Of a stretch of DNA of 64,000 nucleotides, positions 39,309-47,343 are shown in pieces (the first letter of the stretch is position 1; every line of letters starts with the position of its first letter). A program made the translations under genes and the position numbers. The notes below the pieces were generated by a model that was not told where the DNA came from, made no database searches, and saw only the letters and a list, made by a program, of their open reading frames with translations. The stretch covers positions 62,001-126,000 of the forward strand of contig NZ_LSOF01000002.1 of assembly GCF_001592875.1 (NCBI RefSeq). The letters are read 5' to 3'. This DNA comes from Pseudomonas sp. BMS12. Lineage in GTDB: Bacteria; Pseudomonadota; Gammaproteobacteria; Pseudomonadales; Pseudomonadaceae.

Positions 39309-40205
39309 TCAGTAATTGCAGTTCTCGCGGTAGTCGGAAATGCTGTAGTCCGCCTCATGGTTGGGCCCACAGAGGAACTGGTTGTAACGGCTGTCGAAGT
39401 CGATGAAACGCTTCATCCAGGAGATGCCGTACATGCCCAGCAGGGACTGATCCGGGTAACCGGAGTTGGCGCAGAAGTGCGAGCCGTTGTTGATCTCCAG
39501 AAACGCCTTGGGAGTCGAGCTGGGCACGTCGTAGTAGAACGGCGAAGCATGCAGGGCAACCGGCGCCACGACATCCGACTCGCACGCCAGAATCAGGGTA
39601 GGCGTTTTGATATCGTCAAAGCTGTTGAAGCCCGCGTAGTAAGGCGCCTGCGGAATGATGGCATTCAGCGAACGCTGGGTCGCCAGCTTCAGCGAGCCAC
39701 CGCCGCCCATCGACCAGCCGATGGCGCCCAGACGGGTGCTGTCGACCTTGTTGTAGATCGGGCTGGAAAAGGAACCGCTCTGGCTGATCAGGTAGTCCAG
39801 TGCCTTGCTCAGCTGGGTGGCGCGGCTATCGGGCTGGTCATAGATGGTATTGGTGTTCATGGTCATCACCACGAAGCCATGAGAAGCCAGGCGCGGCCCC
39901 CACCACTCGATGCTGCTCTCGTAGGACAGATACCCCGGGATGACGGCGATAGCGCCCATCTTGCCGGTGGTGTTGGTGGGGTAGTACACGGTGCTGTTGC
40001 CGAAACCCTTGAGGAAACCGGAAACATTGAACTTGGAGACGCTGAACGGACCCGAGGAGCTCTTCAGCGAGGCCACGGTCGGGTTCGGCCCACGGGTACA
40101 GTTGGAGCAAGGAGCAGAGGGGCCCGGCGCCGAAAAGGCGTAGGAACTTGCCGCCAGAGAGGCGACAAACAGTAGCGTCTTGACGATGGAAATCTTGGCA
40201 TTCAT
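39309..40205 (-). CDS. PET-hydrolase-like polyesterase, copy 1 (dienelactone hydrolase family)
   Basis: The 298-residue secreted alpha/beta hydrolase resembles IsPETase along its length. It has a signal peptide of about 25 residues, RGPNPT at the mature start, GWSMGGGGSL with nucleophile Ser165, Asp211 in ACESDVVAP and His243 in NGSHFCANS. Three cysteine pairs are present: an N-terminal CSNC, the active-site pair 208/245, and a C-terminal pair. The start is ATG 40205 with aaggtg upstream. It is nearly a duplicate of the next gene, differing mainly in the signal peptide and around residues 190-235. Polyester or cutin hydrolysis is inferred. Confidence 0.87.
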   Translation of the reverse strand: MNAKISIVKTLLFVASLAASSYAFSAPGPSAPCSNCTRGPNPTVASLKSSSGPFSVSKFNVSGFLKGFGNSTVYYPTNTTGKMGAIAVIPGYLSYESSIEWWGPRLASHGFVVMTMNTNTIYDQPDSRATQLSKALDYLISQSGSFSSPIYNKVDSTRLGAIGWSMGGGGSLKLATQRSLNAIIPQAPYYAGFNSFDDIKTPTLILACESDVVAPVALHASPFYYDVPSSTPKAFLEINNGSHFCANSGYPDQSLLGMYGISWMKRFIDFDSRYNQFLCGPNHEADYSISDYRENCNY

Positions 40206-40213
40206 GCGGTTCA

Positions 40214-40299
40214 CCTTGTTAGTTATTGTTCTTGCGAAGCGATGGTGACCAGCCTGCAACTCACTCACACCGCAGGCTGCAGCAGAAAAACTAACAAGG
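40214..40299 (-). promoter_or_regulatory. Long-range inverted repeat in the leader of polyesterase gene 1
   Basis: CCTTGTTAGTT (40214-40224) and its exact complement AACTAACAAGG (40289-40299) enclose a smaller hairpin (AGCCTGC / GCAGGCT, 40251-40278). In the minus-strand transcript the arm next to the gene contains the AAGG ribosome-binding site, so pairing could hide it. The second copy of the gene lacks this arm. Confidence 0.45.
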
Positions 40300-40345
40300 G
40301 CTACAAATGACAACAATTACCAATGCCGCGCATTTCATACAAGCT
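40288..40345 (-). promoter_or_regulatory. Conserved promoter element of polyesterase gene 1
   Basis: Read on the minus strand, TGTATGAAATG is followed 33 bases later by TTGTTAGTTT, with ATTGTTG between. The same arrangement with identical spacing lies before the second gene (41446-41506). This suggests a shared regulator-binding site or promoter. Confidence 0.6.
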
Positions 40346-40405
40346 CTCGCCACTTCGCGGCAGGGGTAGGCAGACCCGCCTGGAAGTCGCCAGCGGCTTG
40401 CGAGA

Positions 40406-40440
40406 AAGGAGGGGCAACACCATTAATGCCCTCCCTTTCC
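40406..40440 (-). terminator. Possible terminator of polyesterase gene 2
   Basis: An imperfect stem (AAAGGAGGGGC against GCCCTCCCTTT, two mismatches) ends in TTTCT on the minus strand, about 30 bases after the stop codon. If it works, each polyesterase gene is transcribed separately. Confidence 0.45.
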
Positions 40441-40471
40441 AGCATGCTCACTACTCCGAAAACCCGCGTCC

Positions 40472-41365
40472 TCAGTAGTTACAGTTCTCGCGGTACTCGG
40501 AAATGCTGTAGTCCGCCTCATGGTTGGGGCCACAGAGGAACTGACTGTAACGGCTGTCGAAGTCGATGAAACGCTTCATCCAGGAAATACCGTACAAGCC
40601 CAGCAGCGACTGATCCGGGTAACCGGAGTTGGCGCAGAAGTGCGAGCCGTTGTTGATCTCCAGGAAAGCCTTGGGCGTCGCATTGGGAATCTTGTTGTAG
40701 AACGGCGAAGCATGCGTCGCGACTGGCGCCACAACATCCGACTCGCAAGCCAGAATCAGTGCCGGAGTGTTGATCTGGTTGAAGTTGCTCAGGCCTGCGT
40801 AATACGGCGCCTGCGGAATGATGGCGTTGATCGAGCGCTGGGTCGCCAGCTTCAGCGAGCCGCCACCGCCCATCGACCAGCCGATGGCGCCCAGACGGGT
40901 GCTGTCCACCTTGTTGTAGATCGGGCTGGAGCTCGAACCGCTCTGGCTGATCAGGTAGTCCAAAGCCTTGCTCAACTGGGTGGCGCGGCTGTCGGGCTGG
41001 TCATAGATGGTATTGGTGTTCATGGTCATGACCACGAAACCATGCGAAGCCAGGCGCGGCCCCCACCACTCGATGCTGCTCTCGTAGGACAGATACCCCG
41101 GAATAACGGCGATGGCGCCCATCTTGCCCGTGGTGTTGGTGGGGTAGTACACGGTGCTGTTGCCGAACCCCTTGAGGTAACCGGAAACGCTGAACTTGGC
41201 GGTACTGAACGGCCCCGAAGAGCTCTTCAGCGAGGCCACGGTGGGGTTCGGCCCACGGGTACAGTTCGAACAGGGTGCGGAAGGGCTGGCCGAAAACGCA
41301 TAGGAGCTTGCCAGCAGCGAGGCAGCCAGCAGGAAGATCTTGCTAATGGAAAACCTGGCATTCAT
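40472..41365 (-). CDS. PET-hydrolase-like polyesterase, copy 2 (dienelactone hydrolase family)
   Basis: The 297-residue secreted hydrolase has a signal peptide of about 25 residues and the triad Ser164 (GWSMGG), Asp210 and His242. Tyr91 and Met165 sit at the oxyanion-hole positions. Cysteine pairs are 32/35, 207/244 and 278/295; the last two match the two disulfides of IsPETase. Trp163 before the nucleophile marks the type II PETase group. Tyr188 replaces the mobile tryptophan of IsPETase (Trp185), and His218 and Phe222 occupy the places of its Ser214 and Ile218. The start has aaggaat upstream. It diverges from an AraC-type regulator. Confidence 0.88.
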   Translation of the reverse strand: MNARFSISKIFLLAASLLASSYAFSASPSAPCSNCTRGPNPTVASLKSSSGPFSTAKFSVSGYLKGFGNSTVYYPTNTTGKMGAIAVIPGYLSYESSIEWWGPRLASHGFVVMTMNTNTIYDQPDSRATQLSKALDYLISQSGSSSSPIYNKVDSTRLGAIGWSMGGGGSLKLATQRSINAIIPQAPYYAGLSNFNQINTPALILACESDVVAPVATHASPFYNKIPNATPKAFLEINNGSHFCANSGYPDQSLLGLYGISWMKRFIDFDSRYSQFLCGPNHEADYSISEYRENCNY

Positions 41366-41805
41366 TGCATATTCCTTATTGGTATTGTTTTACAGAACAT
41401 ATGTGAACTCGCTCACGCACAACTTGTACCGAGCGGCGGCCAGGCAAACTAACAAGCGCCTTTAACGCCAACAATCTGCAACTCTGCTCAATTCATACAA
41501 AGCTTACAGCGCTACCAGAACACCCAATACAAGTTGCTACTTTCCGTCACACCAAGTCCGCGCAAGCAAGAACCGCCACCTCACGCAGTAAAACCATATC
41601 CTATTGATTAAATTAAAAAACAAACCATTCATGCTTAACGAATTCAGCGCAAAACATTAAACAAGACCCCTTTCAAAACGCTGTCCGTCATACTTTCGCT
41701 CGACACCTAAAAGAGCGACAGAACACCAAGCAACCTGAGCCATTGACAGTTATCCGTAATTGCCTATCCTGCTCAAATCCGTGCAATCAGGATAAGTAGT
41801 TGGCC
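41366..41805. other. AT-rich divergent region between polyesterase gene 2 and the AraC-type gene
   Basis: This 440-base gap contains no credible gene. The half nearest the polyesterase holds the conserved promoter element. The part from about 41580 to 41780 is markedly richer in A and T than the flanking genes (runs such as ATTAAATTAAAAAAC), which suggests foreign origin or a silencer-bound promoter. Confidence 0.6.
41446..41506 (-). promoter_or_regulatory. Conserved promoter element of polyesterase gene 2
   Basis: On the minus strand TGTATGAATTG is followed 33 bases later by TTGTTAGTTT, with GATTGTTG between, matching the element before copy 1 in order and spacing. It lies about 80 to 140 bases upstream of the start codon. 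Confidence 0.6.
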
Positions 41806-42741
41806 ATGCGCACTGGCCACGACATGGAAGTTACAACTTCATATTCAATAATAAAAACCGATATGAACCCTGTAACTACGACCTCTGACCAACCTCCCGC
41901 CCTGGTGTATGTCTCCAACAAGAGATACCTCTATCTGGGGCGCACGCAACTACGTATCCGCGACTTTCACTCGGGCGCGTCATCCTTGGTCGTTTGCCTG
42001 GAAGGCACCATGAAGTTCTGCATGCCCGGCGAAAGCCACTGGATCAGCGCGAAAAGCATGCTGATCTCGGCGGGCAGTCGAATCGGCATCGATAACCAGG
42101 GTGCCGTCATATCGTCCTGTTACCTGGACGCCGCCAAGCCGGACTTTCTGACCCTCAAGAAACAGATGGTGTCGGTCCATCGCGGCGTCTATTACAGGCA
42201 CGAAAACGAGGACCGACTGATCCGGAGCCTGCTCGGCCTGCGCGACGATGCACCAGGCCTGAACGAGGCGCAGCAGCGCATAGAGTCGATCATCTACCCC
42301 CATGCGGCCGATGCTATGGCCAACCTCGACGCCAGGGTTCGACACACGGTCGAACGCCTGAGAAGTACCGCCGCGCAGAATATTTCGGTACAGGCCCTGG
42401 CCGAAGAGGTCGGGCTTTCCGCCTCAGGGCTGATACGGCTGTTCAGCCAGCATGTCGGTGCGCCCCTGCGCAAACATCGCCTCTGGTACCGGCTGATCGA
42501 CTTCGTCGTCCTGTCACTGTCCGGCGTGCCCACCGCCGCCGCCATCCGCGCCGCCGGCTTCACCGATGCCGCACACCTGTCACGCTGCTATAGCGGCTTT
42601 TTCGGGGTCAACTTCTCCTACGCGTTTTCGAAGCACACCAACGTGCGCTACATCTACGCCGACGAGCCGAGCCAGAGTTTCCTGCAGTCACCACCCCTTA
42701 CGCAGACCGGTACGCCATCCGTGATGGCCGCACCCTGGTAG
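41806..42741 (+). CDS. AraC-family transcriptional regulator
   Basis: The 311-residue protein has a C-terminal AraC double helix-turn-helix (about residues 185-285: ISVQALAEEVGLSASGLIRLFSQHVG, then AAAIRAAGFTDAAHLSRCYSGFFGV) and an N-terminal cupin-like sensing domain. Several starts are possible (TTG 41800, ATG 41806, 41824, 41863); ATG 41806 has AGGAT at a fair distance. The C-terminal tail after residue 290 is unusual. It diverges from the polyesterase genes and is their most likely regulator, though it could act elsewhere. Confidence 0.83.
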   Translation: MRTGHDMEVTTSYSIIKTDMNPVTTTSDQPPALVYVSNKRYLYLGRTQLRIRDFHSGASSLVVCLEGTMKFCMPGESHWISAKSMLISAGSRIGIDNQGAVISSCYLDAAKPDFLTLKKQMVSVHRGVYYRHENEDRLIRSLLGLRDDAPGLNEAQQRIESIIYPHAADAMANLDARVRHTVERLRSTAAQNISVQALAEEVGLSASGLIRLFSQHVGAPLRKHRLWYRLIDFVVLSLSGVPTAAAIRAAGFTDAAHLSRCYSGFFGVNFSYAFSKHTNVRYIYADEPSQSFLQSPPLTQTGTPSVMAAPW

Positions 42742-42868
42742 CGACGCCAGACCGCCAGCCGAATGCTGCCGCAACAGCAGATGCGGGCCACTTTTCTCGC
42801 GATCTGTATCGCGACCGGAGCGGGTCCACATGCCAGGATCGTGCTATCGCCAGCACTGGAACCCGCGC

Positions 42869-43366
42869 ATGCTCGCCACAACCCTGCAAGCCCTTGCCGC
42901 CTTCCCTAGCCAACTGGAGGCCTACCACGCGAGCTTTCCCGCCGAGTTCGTAAACTGGCAACCGCAAAGCTGGCAAGGCATCCCCAGCGAAGCCTTCAGC
43001 GCCCTCGAACAGATCTGCCATGTGCGCGATATCGAGGTGGAGGGCTATCAGTCACGCATCCACCGCACTCTGGCGGAGGACAACCCGCTGCTGCCATCCC
43101 TCGATGGCGAATCCATGGCTCGTGAGCGGCGTTACAGCAGCGCAGACGCAGTGCTCGCGCTGGCGGACTTTCGCCGGGCACGCCAGCAGACCTTGGCCAT
43201 GCTCGCCGATCTCAGCCCCGCACAGCTGCAACGCACGGCGCGTTTCGAGGGTTACGGCGCGCTGACCCTGAGCAGCCTGGTGCATTACCTGTGCAGCCAC
43301 GATCAGCAGCATCTGGCCGGCCTGCAGTGGCTGCTCGGCAAGCTCGCCGCACGGCAGGCGGGTTAA
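42869..43366 (+). CDS. DinB-like domain protein
   Basis: The 165-residue protein has a four-helix DinB/YfiT-like fold with histidines in suitable places for a metal site (ICHVRDIEVEGY and HYLCSHDQQHLAGLQ). Proteins of this kind are often thiol-dependent transferases or damage-inducible proteins of unknown role. ATG 42869 starts right at the domain; an in-frame ATG at 42830 with GGAG upstream would add 13 residues and is also possible. Confidence 0.75.
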   Translation: MLATTLQALAAFPSQLEAYHASFPAEFVNWQPQSWQGIPSEAFSALEQICHVRDIEVEGYQSRIHRTLAEDNPLLPSLDGESMARERRYSSADAVLALADFRRARQQTLAMLADLSPAQLQRTARFEGYGALTLSSLVHYLCSHDQQHLAGLQWLLGKLAARQAG

Positions 43367-43390
43367 AGTAGCGCCCTTGTCCCGCACGGA

Positions 43391-43852
43391 ATGTCCCTGA
43401 TGCATCTCGACTGGCACTGCAAACATCACAGCGAACTGAGCAAGGAAGAGCTGTACGCCCTGCTCGCCCTGCGCACCCGCGTCTTCGTGGTCGAGCAGAA
43501 CTGCCCCTACCAGGAAGTGGATGGTCAGGATCTGCTGGGCGATACCTGCCACCTGCTGGGCTGGCGCGACGACGAGCTGATGGCCTACCTTCGCCTGCTC
43601 GACCCGCAGAACCATGCCGGCGAAGCCGTGATCGGCCGCGTCGTGATCGCGCCCGAGGCGCGCGGCAGCGGACTCGGCCACGAACTGCTGGAGCGCGCCC
43701 TGCAAGCCTGCGCCGAGCGCTGGCCAGGTCGGCCGATCTACCTCTCGGCCCAGGCCCATCTGCGCAACTACTACGGCCGCTATGGCTTCCTGCCGGTGAC
43801 CGAGGTCTACCTGGAAGACGACATTCCGCATATCGGCATGCGCCGCCCCTGA
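43391..43852 (+). CDS. elaA: GNAT acetyltransferase, ElaA family
   Basis: The 153-residue protein is a small GNAT acetyltransferase. It has the ElaA signature LYALLALRTRVFVVEQNCPYQEVDGQD, the acetyl-CoA loop RVVIAPEARGSGLGHELL, and YYGRYGFLPVTEVYLEDDIPHIGM at the end. The acceptor substrate is not known for the family. It lies 24 bases after the DinB-like gene and converges on the next gene. Confidence 0.9.
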   Translation: MSLMHLDWHCKHHSELSKEELYALLALRTRVFVVEQNCPYQEVDGQDLLGDTCHLLGWRDDELMAYLRLLDPQNHAGEAVIGRVVIAPEARGSGLGHELLERALQACAERWPGRPIYLSAQAHLRNYYGRYGFLPVTEVYLEDDIPHIGMRRP

Positions 43853-43856
43853 TACC

Positions 43857-44636
43857 TCAAGGCCGCCCTGGGGTATCCAGCAGCCCCGCAGGAATCTCCG
43901 GGCCCGGCAGCCAGCGCCGATAGATGAGGGCAAAGCTGCCATCGACCTTCATCGAGTCCAGCGCCTGCTGCCATTTCGCGATCACTCGATCATCGGTAGC
44001 CGGCGAAAAGGCGATATAGGCCTCGCTACGCAGAAAGCCATGAAGCGGTTCGACATCCTCGGGCCGCAGGCCGCCGAGGGCCAGCAGGTTGGCCAGCGTG
44101 ACATTGTCGGCCACCACCACCGGCACCCGGCGATGTCGCAGCATGTCCATCATCTGTCGCGGTCCGCTCACCACATAGAGGTTGTCCAGGCCGCGGGATC
44201 GCAACTCCTGGTAGCTGTACCACTGACGCGGTACGGCAATGCTCTCCAGAGTGGCGGCCTGCTCCAGGCTCTCGATGGCGATACCCGAGTCTTTCAGCGC
44301 ATAAAAGCTGGTGATCACGACCGCCACCGGCCCAACCCACTTGAACAGGGACTCGCGCTCGGTAGTGCGCATGGTCACAAACACCCCACTGCCGGCCTCG
44401 CCTTGCGCCTCGCGGTAGGCGCGTGCCCAGGGTACCAGGCTGATGCGCGCGCCATCTCCGGTACGCTCCAGCAGCTCGCGCACCAGATCGACGGCCATAC
44501 CTGTCGGACGCCCCTCGCGGGCGAAATTCAGTGGCGGATATTCCTCGGTATAGAGTTGCAGCGTCTCGCCACGGCAGACGCCTACAAGACACAGAGCGAA
44601 CAGGCATCCCAGCCAACGCCAGCGAGAGCCATGCAT
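43857..44636 (-). CDS. Orphan periplasmic solute-binding protein, family 3
   Basis: The 259-residue protein has a signal peptide (RWLGCLFALCLVGVCRG) and a type II binding-protein fold (LQLYTEEYPPLNFAREGRPTGMAVDLVRELLERTG). ATG 44636 puts the signal peptide at the start; the open frame extends much further upstream but that part overlaps the divergent gene. No ABC subunits are adjacent, so a sensory or accessory role is possible. Confidence 0.8.
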   Translation of the reverse strand: MHGSRWRWLGCLFALCLVGVCRGETLQLYTEEYPPLNFAREGRPTGMAVDLVRELLERTGDGARISLVPWARAYREAQGEAGSGVFVTMRTTERESLFKWVGPVAVVITSFYALKDSGIAIESLEQAATLESIAVPRQWYSYQELRSRGLDNLYVVSGPRQMMDMLRHRRVPVVVADNVTLANLLALGGLRPEDVEPLHGFLRSEAYIAFSPATDDRVIAKWQQALDSMKVDGSFALIYRRWLPGPEIPAGLLDTPGRP

Positions 44637-44735
44637 TGCCACCCATCCATCTTGCCGCGATTGCCTGAAGTCTAGTTCGCGACGGCGGCCAGGACGACTG
44701 ATAACCTGCAGCTTTCGCAGCGCATCGATACCTCC

Positions 44736-45206
44736 ATGAGCAAACTCCTGCTTCAGCAACAGGTCTGCCAGCACCTCGCGGCCGACCTGAACAGCCTGAT
44801 CGCCGCCGCGGAAGCCGCGCACCAGGCTGCCACCCACGAAGAAAGCAAGGCGGAAAACAAGTACGACACCCGCGGCCTGGAAGCCTCGTACCTGGCTGCC
44901 GGGCAGTCGCGCCGGGTCGCGGAGATCCGCCGCGCGCTGGCCGCCTGGCGTAGCCTGCAACTGCGCCCCTACGACGACGCGGCGGGCATACAGCTCGGTG
45001 CTCTGGTGTGCCTGGCAGACGAGAAAGGTCGCCGGCAGCGCCTGTTGCTGGGCCCGGACGGAGCAGGCCTCAAGTTGCAGGACGCTCAAGGCGAAGTCGT
45101 GCTGATCAGCCCGCACTCACCGCTCGGCCAACAACTGCAGGGCCAAGGGCCCGGCGACTGGGTACAGGTCGCGCAAACGCGCTGGCAGGTGCTGCAGGTG
45201 GAATAA
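44736..45206 (+). CDS. GreA/GreB-like protein
   Basis: The 156-residue protein has an N-terminal helical hairpin (about residues 1-75, with acidic residues near the turn: HEESKAENKYDTRG). The C-terminal domain resembles Gre factors (VVLISPHSPLGQQLQGQGPGDWVQV). Gre proteins enter the RNA polymerase secondary channel and stimulate transcript cleavage. This is a divergent member, so it may compete with Gre factors or bind polymerase differently. It is not one of the two standard Gre proteins. Confidence 0.72.
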   Translation: MSKLLLQQQVCQHLAADLNSLIAAAEAAHQAATHEESKAENKYDTRGLEASYLAAGQSRRVAEIRRALAAWRSLQLRPYDDAAGIQLGALVCLADEKGRRQRLLLGPDGAGLKLQDAQGEVVLISPHSPLGQQLQGQGPGDWVQVAQTRWQVLQVE

Positions 45207-45227
45207 GCCCCGCCGCCGGCCCTGCGG

Positions 45228-45971
45228 CTAGGGCACGCTGACCTCCAGCGGCGCGGCCAGGCGCGCCAACTCGCCGGACTCGACCATCTGCCTGAAGGCC
45301 TCGTCGAAACGCCGCCGCAGCTCGAGGTGAAGGGCATCACGAGGAAAAGCAAAATAACCGCGCTGCACATCGATCAGCGGTGTCAGCTCGCGCACCTCAT
45401 CGTACAGAGCCATGGCCGTTAGATGCGGCGCGGTATTGCGCTGGTTGCTGGCCAGCAGTTCGATACGCCCGGCCATCAGCATGCGCAGGCCGTTTTCCAC
45501 GCTCTCCACCATGATCGGCTGCAGTTGCGCCCGTACCTCCTCGAACTGGCGGCCATAGACCCAGCCGCGCACCACGGCGATGCGCCGGCCGTTCAAGTCA
45601 TGGTAATCACCGCTCCAGGTGGAGCCTGCGTCGCGACGGGCATAGAAGAGGATACGGTCCTGGTAGAACGGCTCGGCGGCAAAGGCAAAGCGTTGTTCGC
45701 GTTCGGCCGTAAGGTAGGGCCCGACCAGAATGTCCGCCGAGCCAAGCTCCACCATACGCTGGGCACGCGCCCAAGGGTGTAGTTCGAAATGCAGCTCACT
45801 CTCCAGGGAGCCCGCCAGCTCACGCAGCACCGCAGGCCCCAGGCCGCTGAACTGGCCATCCTCGGTCTGCTCGTAGACCCGAGGGAAAAAGGTGCCCACC
45901 ACCCGCAACTCGCGAGCCTGCGCCACGGCGCCGAGGCAAAGCCAGAACAGCACGACCAGCACACTGCGCAT
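45228..45971 (-). CDS. Orphan periplasmic solute-binding protein, family 3
   Basis: The 247-residue protein has a signal peptide (SVLVVLFWLCLGAVAQA) and a family 3 binding fold (PRVYEQTEDGQFSGLGPAVLRELAG, MVELGSADILVGPYLTAERE). Like its neighbour at 43857 it has no transport partner genes. The two share fold and context but are not close copies. Confidence 0.8.
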   Translation of the reverse strand: MRSVLVVLFWLCLGAVAQARELRVVGTFFPRVYEQTEDGQFSGLGPAVLRELAGSLESELHFELHPWARAQRMVELGSADILVGPYLTAEREQRFAFAAEPFYQDRILFYARRDAGSTWSGDYHDLNGRRIAVVRGWVYGRQFEEVRAQLQPIMVESVENGLRMLMAGRIELLASNQRNTAPHLTAMALYDEVRELTPLIDVQRGYFAFPRDALHLELRRRFDEAFRQMVESGELARLAAPLEVSVP

Positions 45972-46044
45972 GCTCAGATAGCCTCGTTCGAGAAGTCACT
46001 CGCAGGCTAGCGCAGTCTGCGCGTATCTGCCTAAGGCGGTGCTA

Positions 46045-47097
46045 TCAGGCCACCGCCGTCGCCTCGCCCAGCAGGTAGGCATCGAAACCCATCTGGTTAA
46101 GCAGATGCACGGCCAGCTCGCTGCGAATGCCTCCCTCCGGCGTCACCACATAGCAGATCGCCCTGTCCAGGCTATCGGCATGAGTGCGCAGATTGGCCAC
46201 CGGCATATTGATGCTCTCCGGCAGATGGCCAAGGCGATATTCGGCGGCCAGACGCACATCCAGCAGCAGATGGCGGCGCCGCCCCTGTTCCAGCTGCTGC
46301 AGGCCCTGATGGTCGAGGCGCGGGATCAACGCTGGTCGCACCAGCTCGACAAAGTGCTCGCGGTGCAGGCGCGCCAGCTCGCCCGCCTCCAGCATGACCA
46401 CGCTGGCCGAACGCACAGCGCCACTGACCAGCGCCTCCTCGCCGAAGAAGTCACCCCGCTCCAGCACCAGGGCCGGTTGTTCGCGATAGGCCGACGGCAG
46501 GCTGATCCTGGCACGGCCGCTCTTGAGCACATAGAAGTGCTCGCCTGGCTCGCCATAGCGGACCACCTCTTCCCCGGCCGCCACCGCGACGTACTCGAAA
46601 CGCGCCAGCAGGGCATGCAGGTGCGACGGCGGCAAACGGCCGAACAGTGGTGTGCTGAGCAGGCGTGCCAGCCAGTCGTCCTCGTCATGTTCCTCGACCA
46701 TTACGCCATCACCGAGGCTGCTGACCTGGTAGGCGGCCTCCTGACTCCAGCCAAGCAGGCGCTCCAGCAGCTGATGCTCGACGGCGAACAGGCGCACATC
46801 ACTGAGCGCCCTTACCGTACTCGGATTGACCGGCCCCGGATTCAGCGGTAGATGCGCCTGGGACGAGCCAGCCTCGACACGTTGCTTGGCGGAGCCATCA
46901 TCCACGCTGACCTGCCCTTCCAGCAGGTAGTACTGGGCCAGCACGCGCTCGCCCTTCTGCAGCAGCAGGGTACCCGCCGGCCGCTGCAGGTAGTTGAGGC
47001 TGGCCTGCAGCTGCTGGCGGTAATGCGGGGTGAGAAAGTCCATCGGGCTGAAACTGCTCAGTTGCTCACAGCTCAGCTGGGACGGGGCAGTGCTCAT
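46045..47097 (-). CDS. Cyclic-nucleotide-binding and rhodanese domain protein
   Basis: The 350-residue cytoplasmic protein begins with a degenerate cyclic-nucleotide-binding-like domain (residues 15-120). A well-formed one follows (about 130-245: LFGRLPPSHLHALLARFEYVAV, VLERGDFFGEEALVSGAVRSASV), then a rhodanese domain (260-350) with a cysteine in ICYVVTPEGG. The first domain lacks the ligand cassette. The start is ATG 47097 with GGAGG upstream. The pairing suggests a sulfur- or redox-linked sensor, but this is inference. Confidence 0.8.
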   Translation of the reverse strand: MSTAPSQLSCEQLSSFSPMDFLTPHYRQQLQASLNYLQRPAGTLLLQKGERVLAQYYLLEGQVSVDDGSAKQRVEAGSSQAHLPLNPGPVNPSTVRALSDVRLFAVEHQLLERLLGWSQEAAYQVSSLGDGVMVEEHDEDDWLARLLSTPLFGRLPPSHLHALLARFEYVAVAAGEEVVRYGEPGEHFYVLKSGRARISLPSAYREQPALVLERGDFFGEEALVSGAVRSASVVMLEAGELARLHREHFVELVRPALIPRLDHQGLQQLEQGRRRHLLLDVRLAAEYRLGHLPESINMPVANLRTHADSLDRAICYVVTPEGGIRSELAVHLLNQMGFDAYLLGEATAVA

Positions 47098-47343
47098 GAC
47101 TGAACCTCCGCGATAAAGCGCGGCCAAGCGCGCGGGGGAGCTTCCTTAGCAGGCTATGCCTTAACCATAGCGCCTGCCCACGGAGGTGCTACGGACGCTG
47201 GTCGGATTACCCATTCGGCGAACAATATCCTTATGCCTCAACGAGTTGCTCACAGAGCCCGGGGATGACTCTGTGGATAACAGGGGGAATAGTCGCTGCA
47301 ATCCAGGCTACCTGCGGCCTGCACCATACTGCTCAGTTTTCAC

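Noticed and set aside
47272..47280. An exact DnaA box (TGTGGATAA) upstream of the YgjP-like and cyclic-nucleotide-binding genes
   Set aside because: It is a single box without neighbours, AT-rich unwinding region or dnaA/dnaN genes, so it is not an origin; one nine-base match can occur by chance or titrate DnaA.
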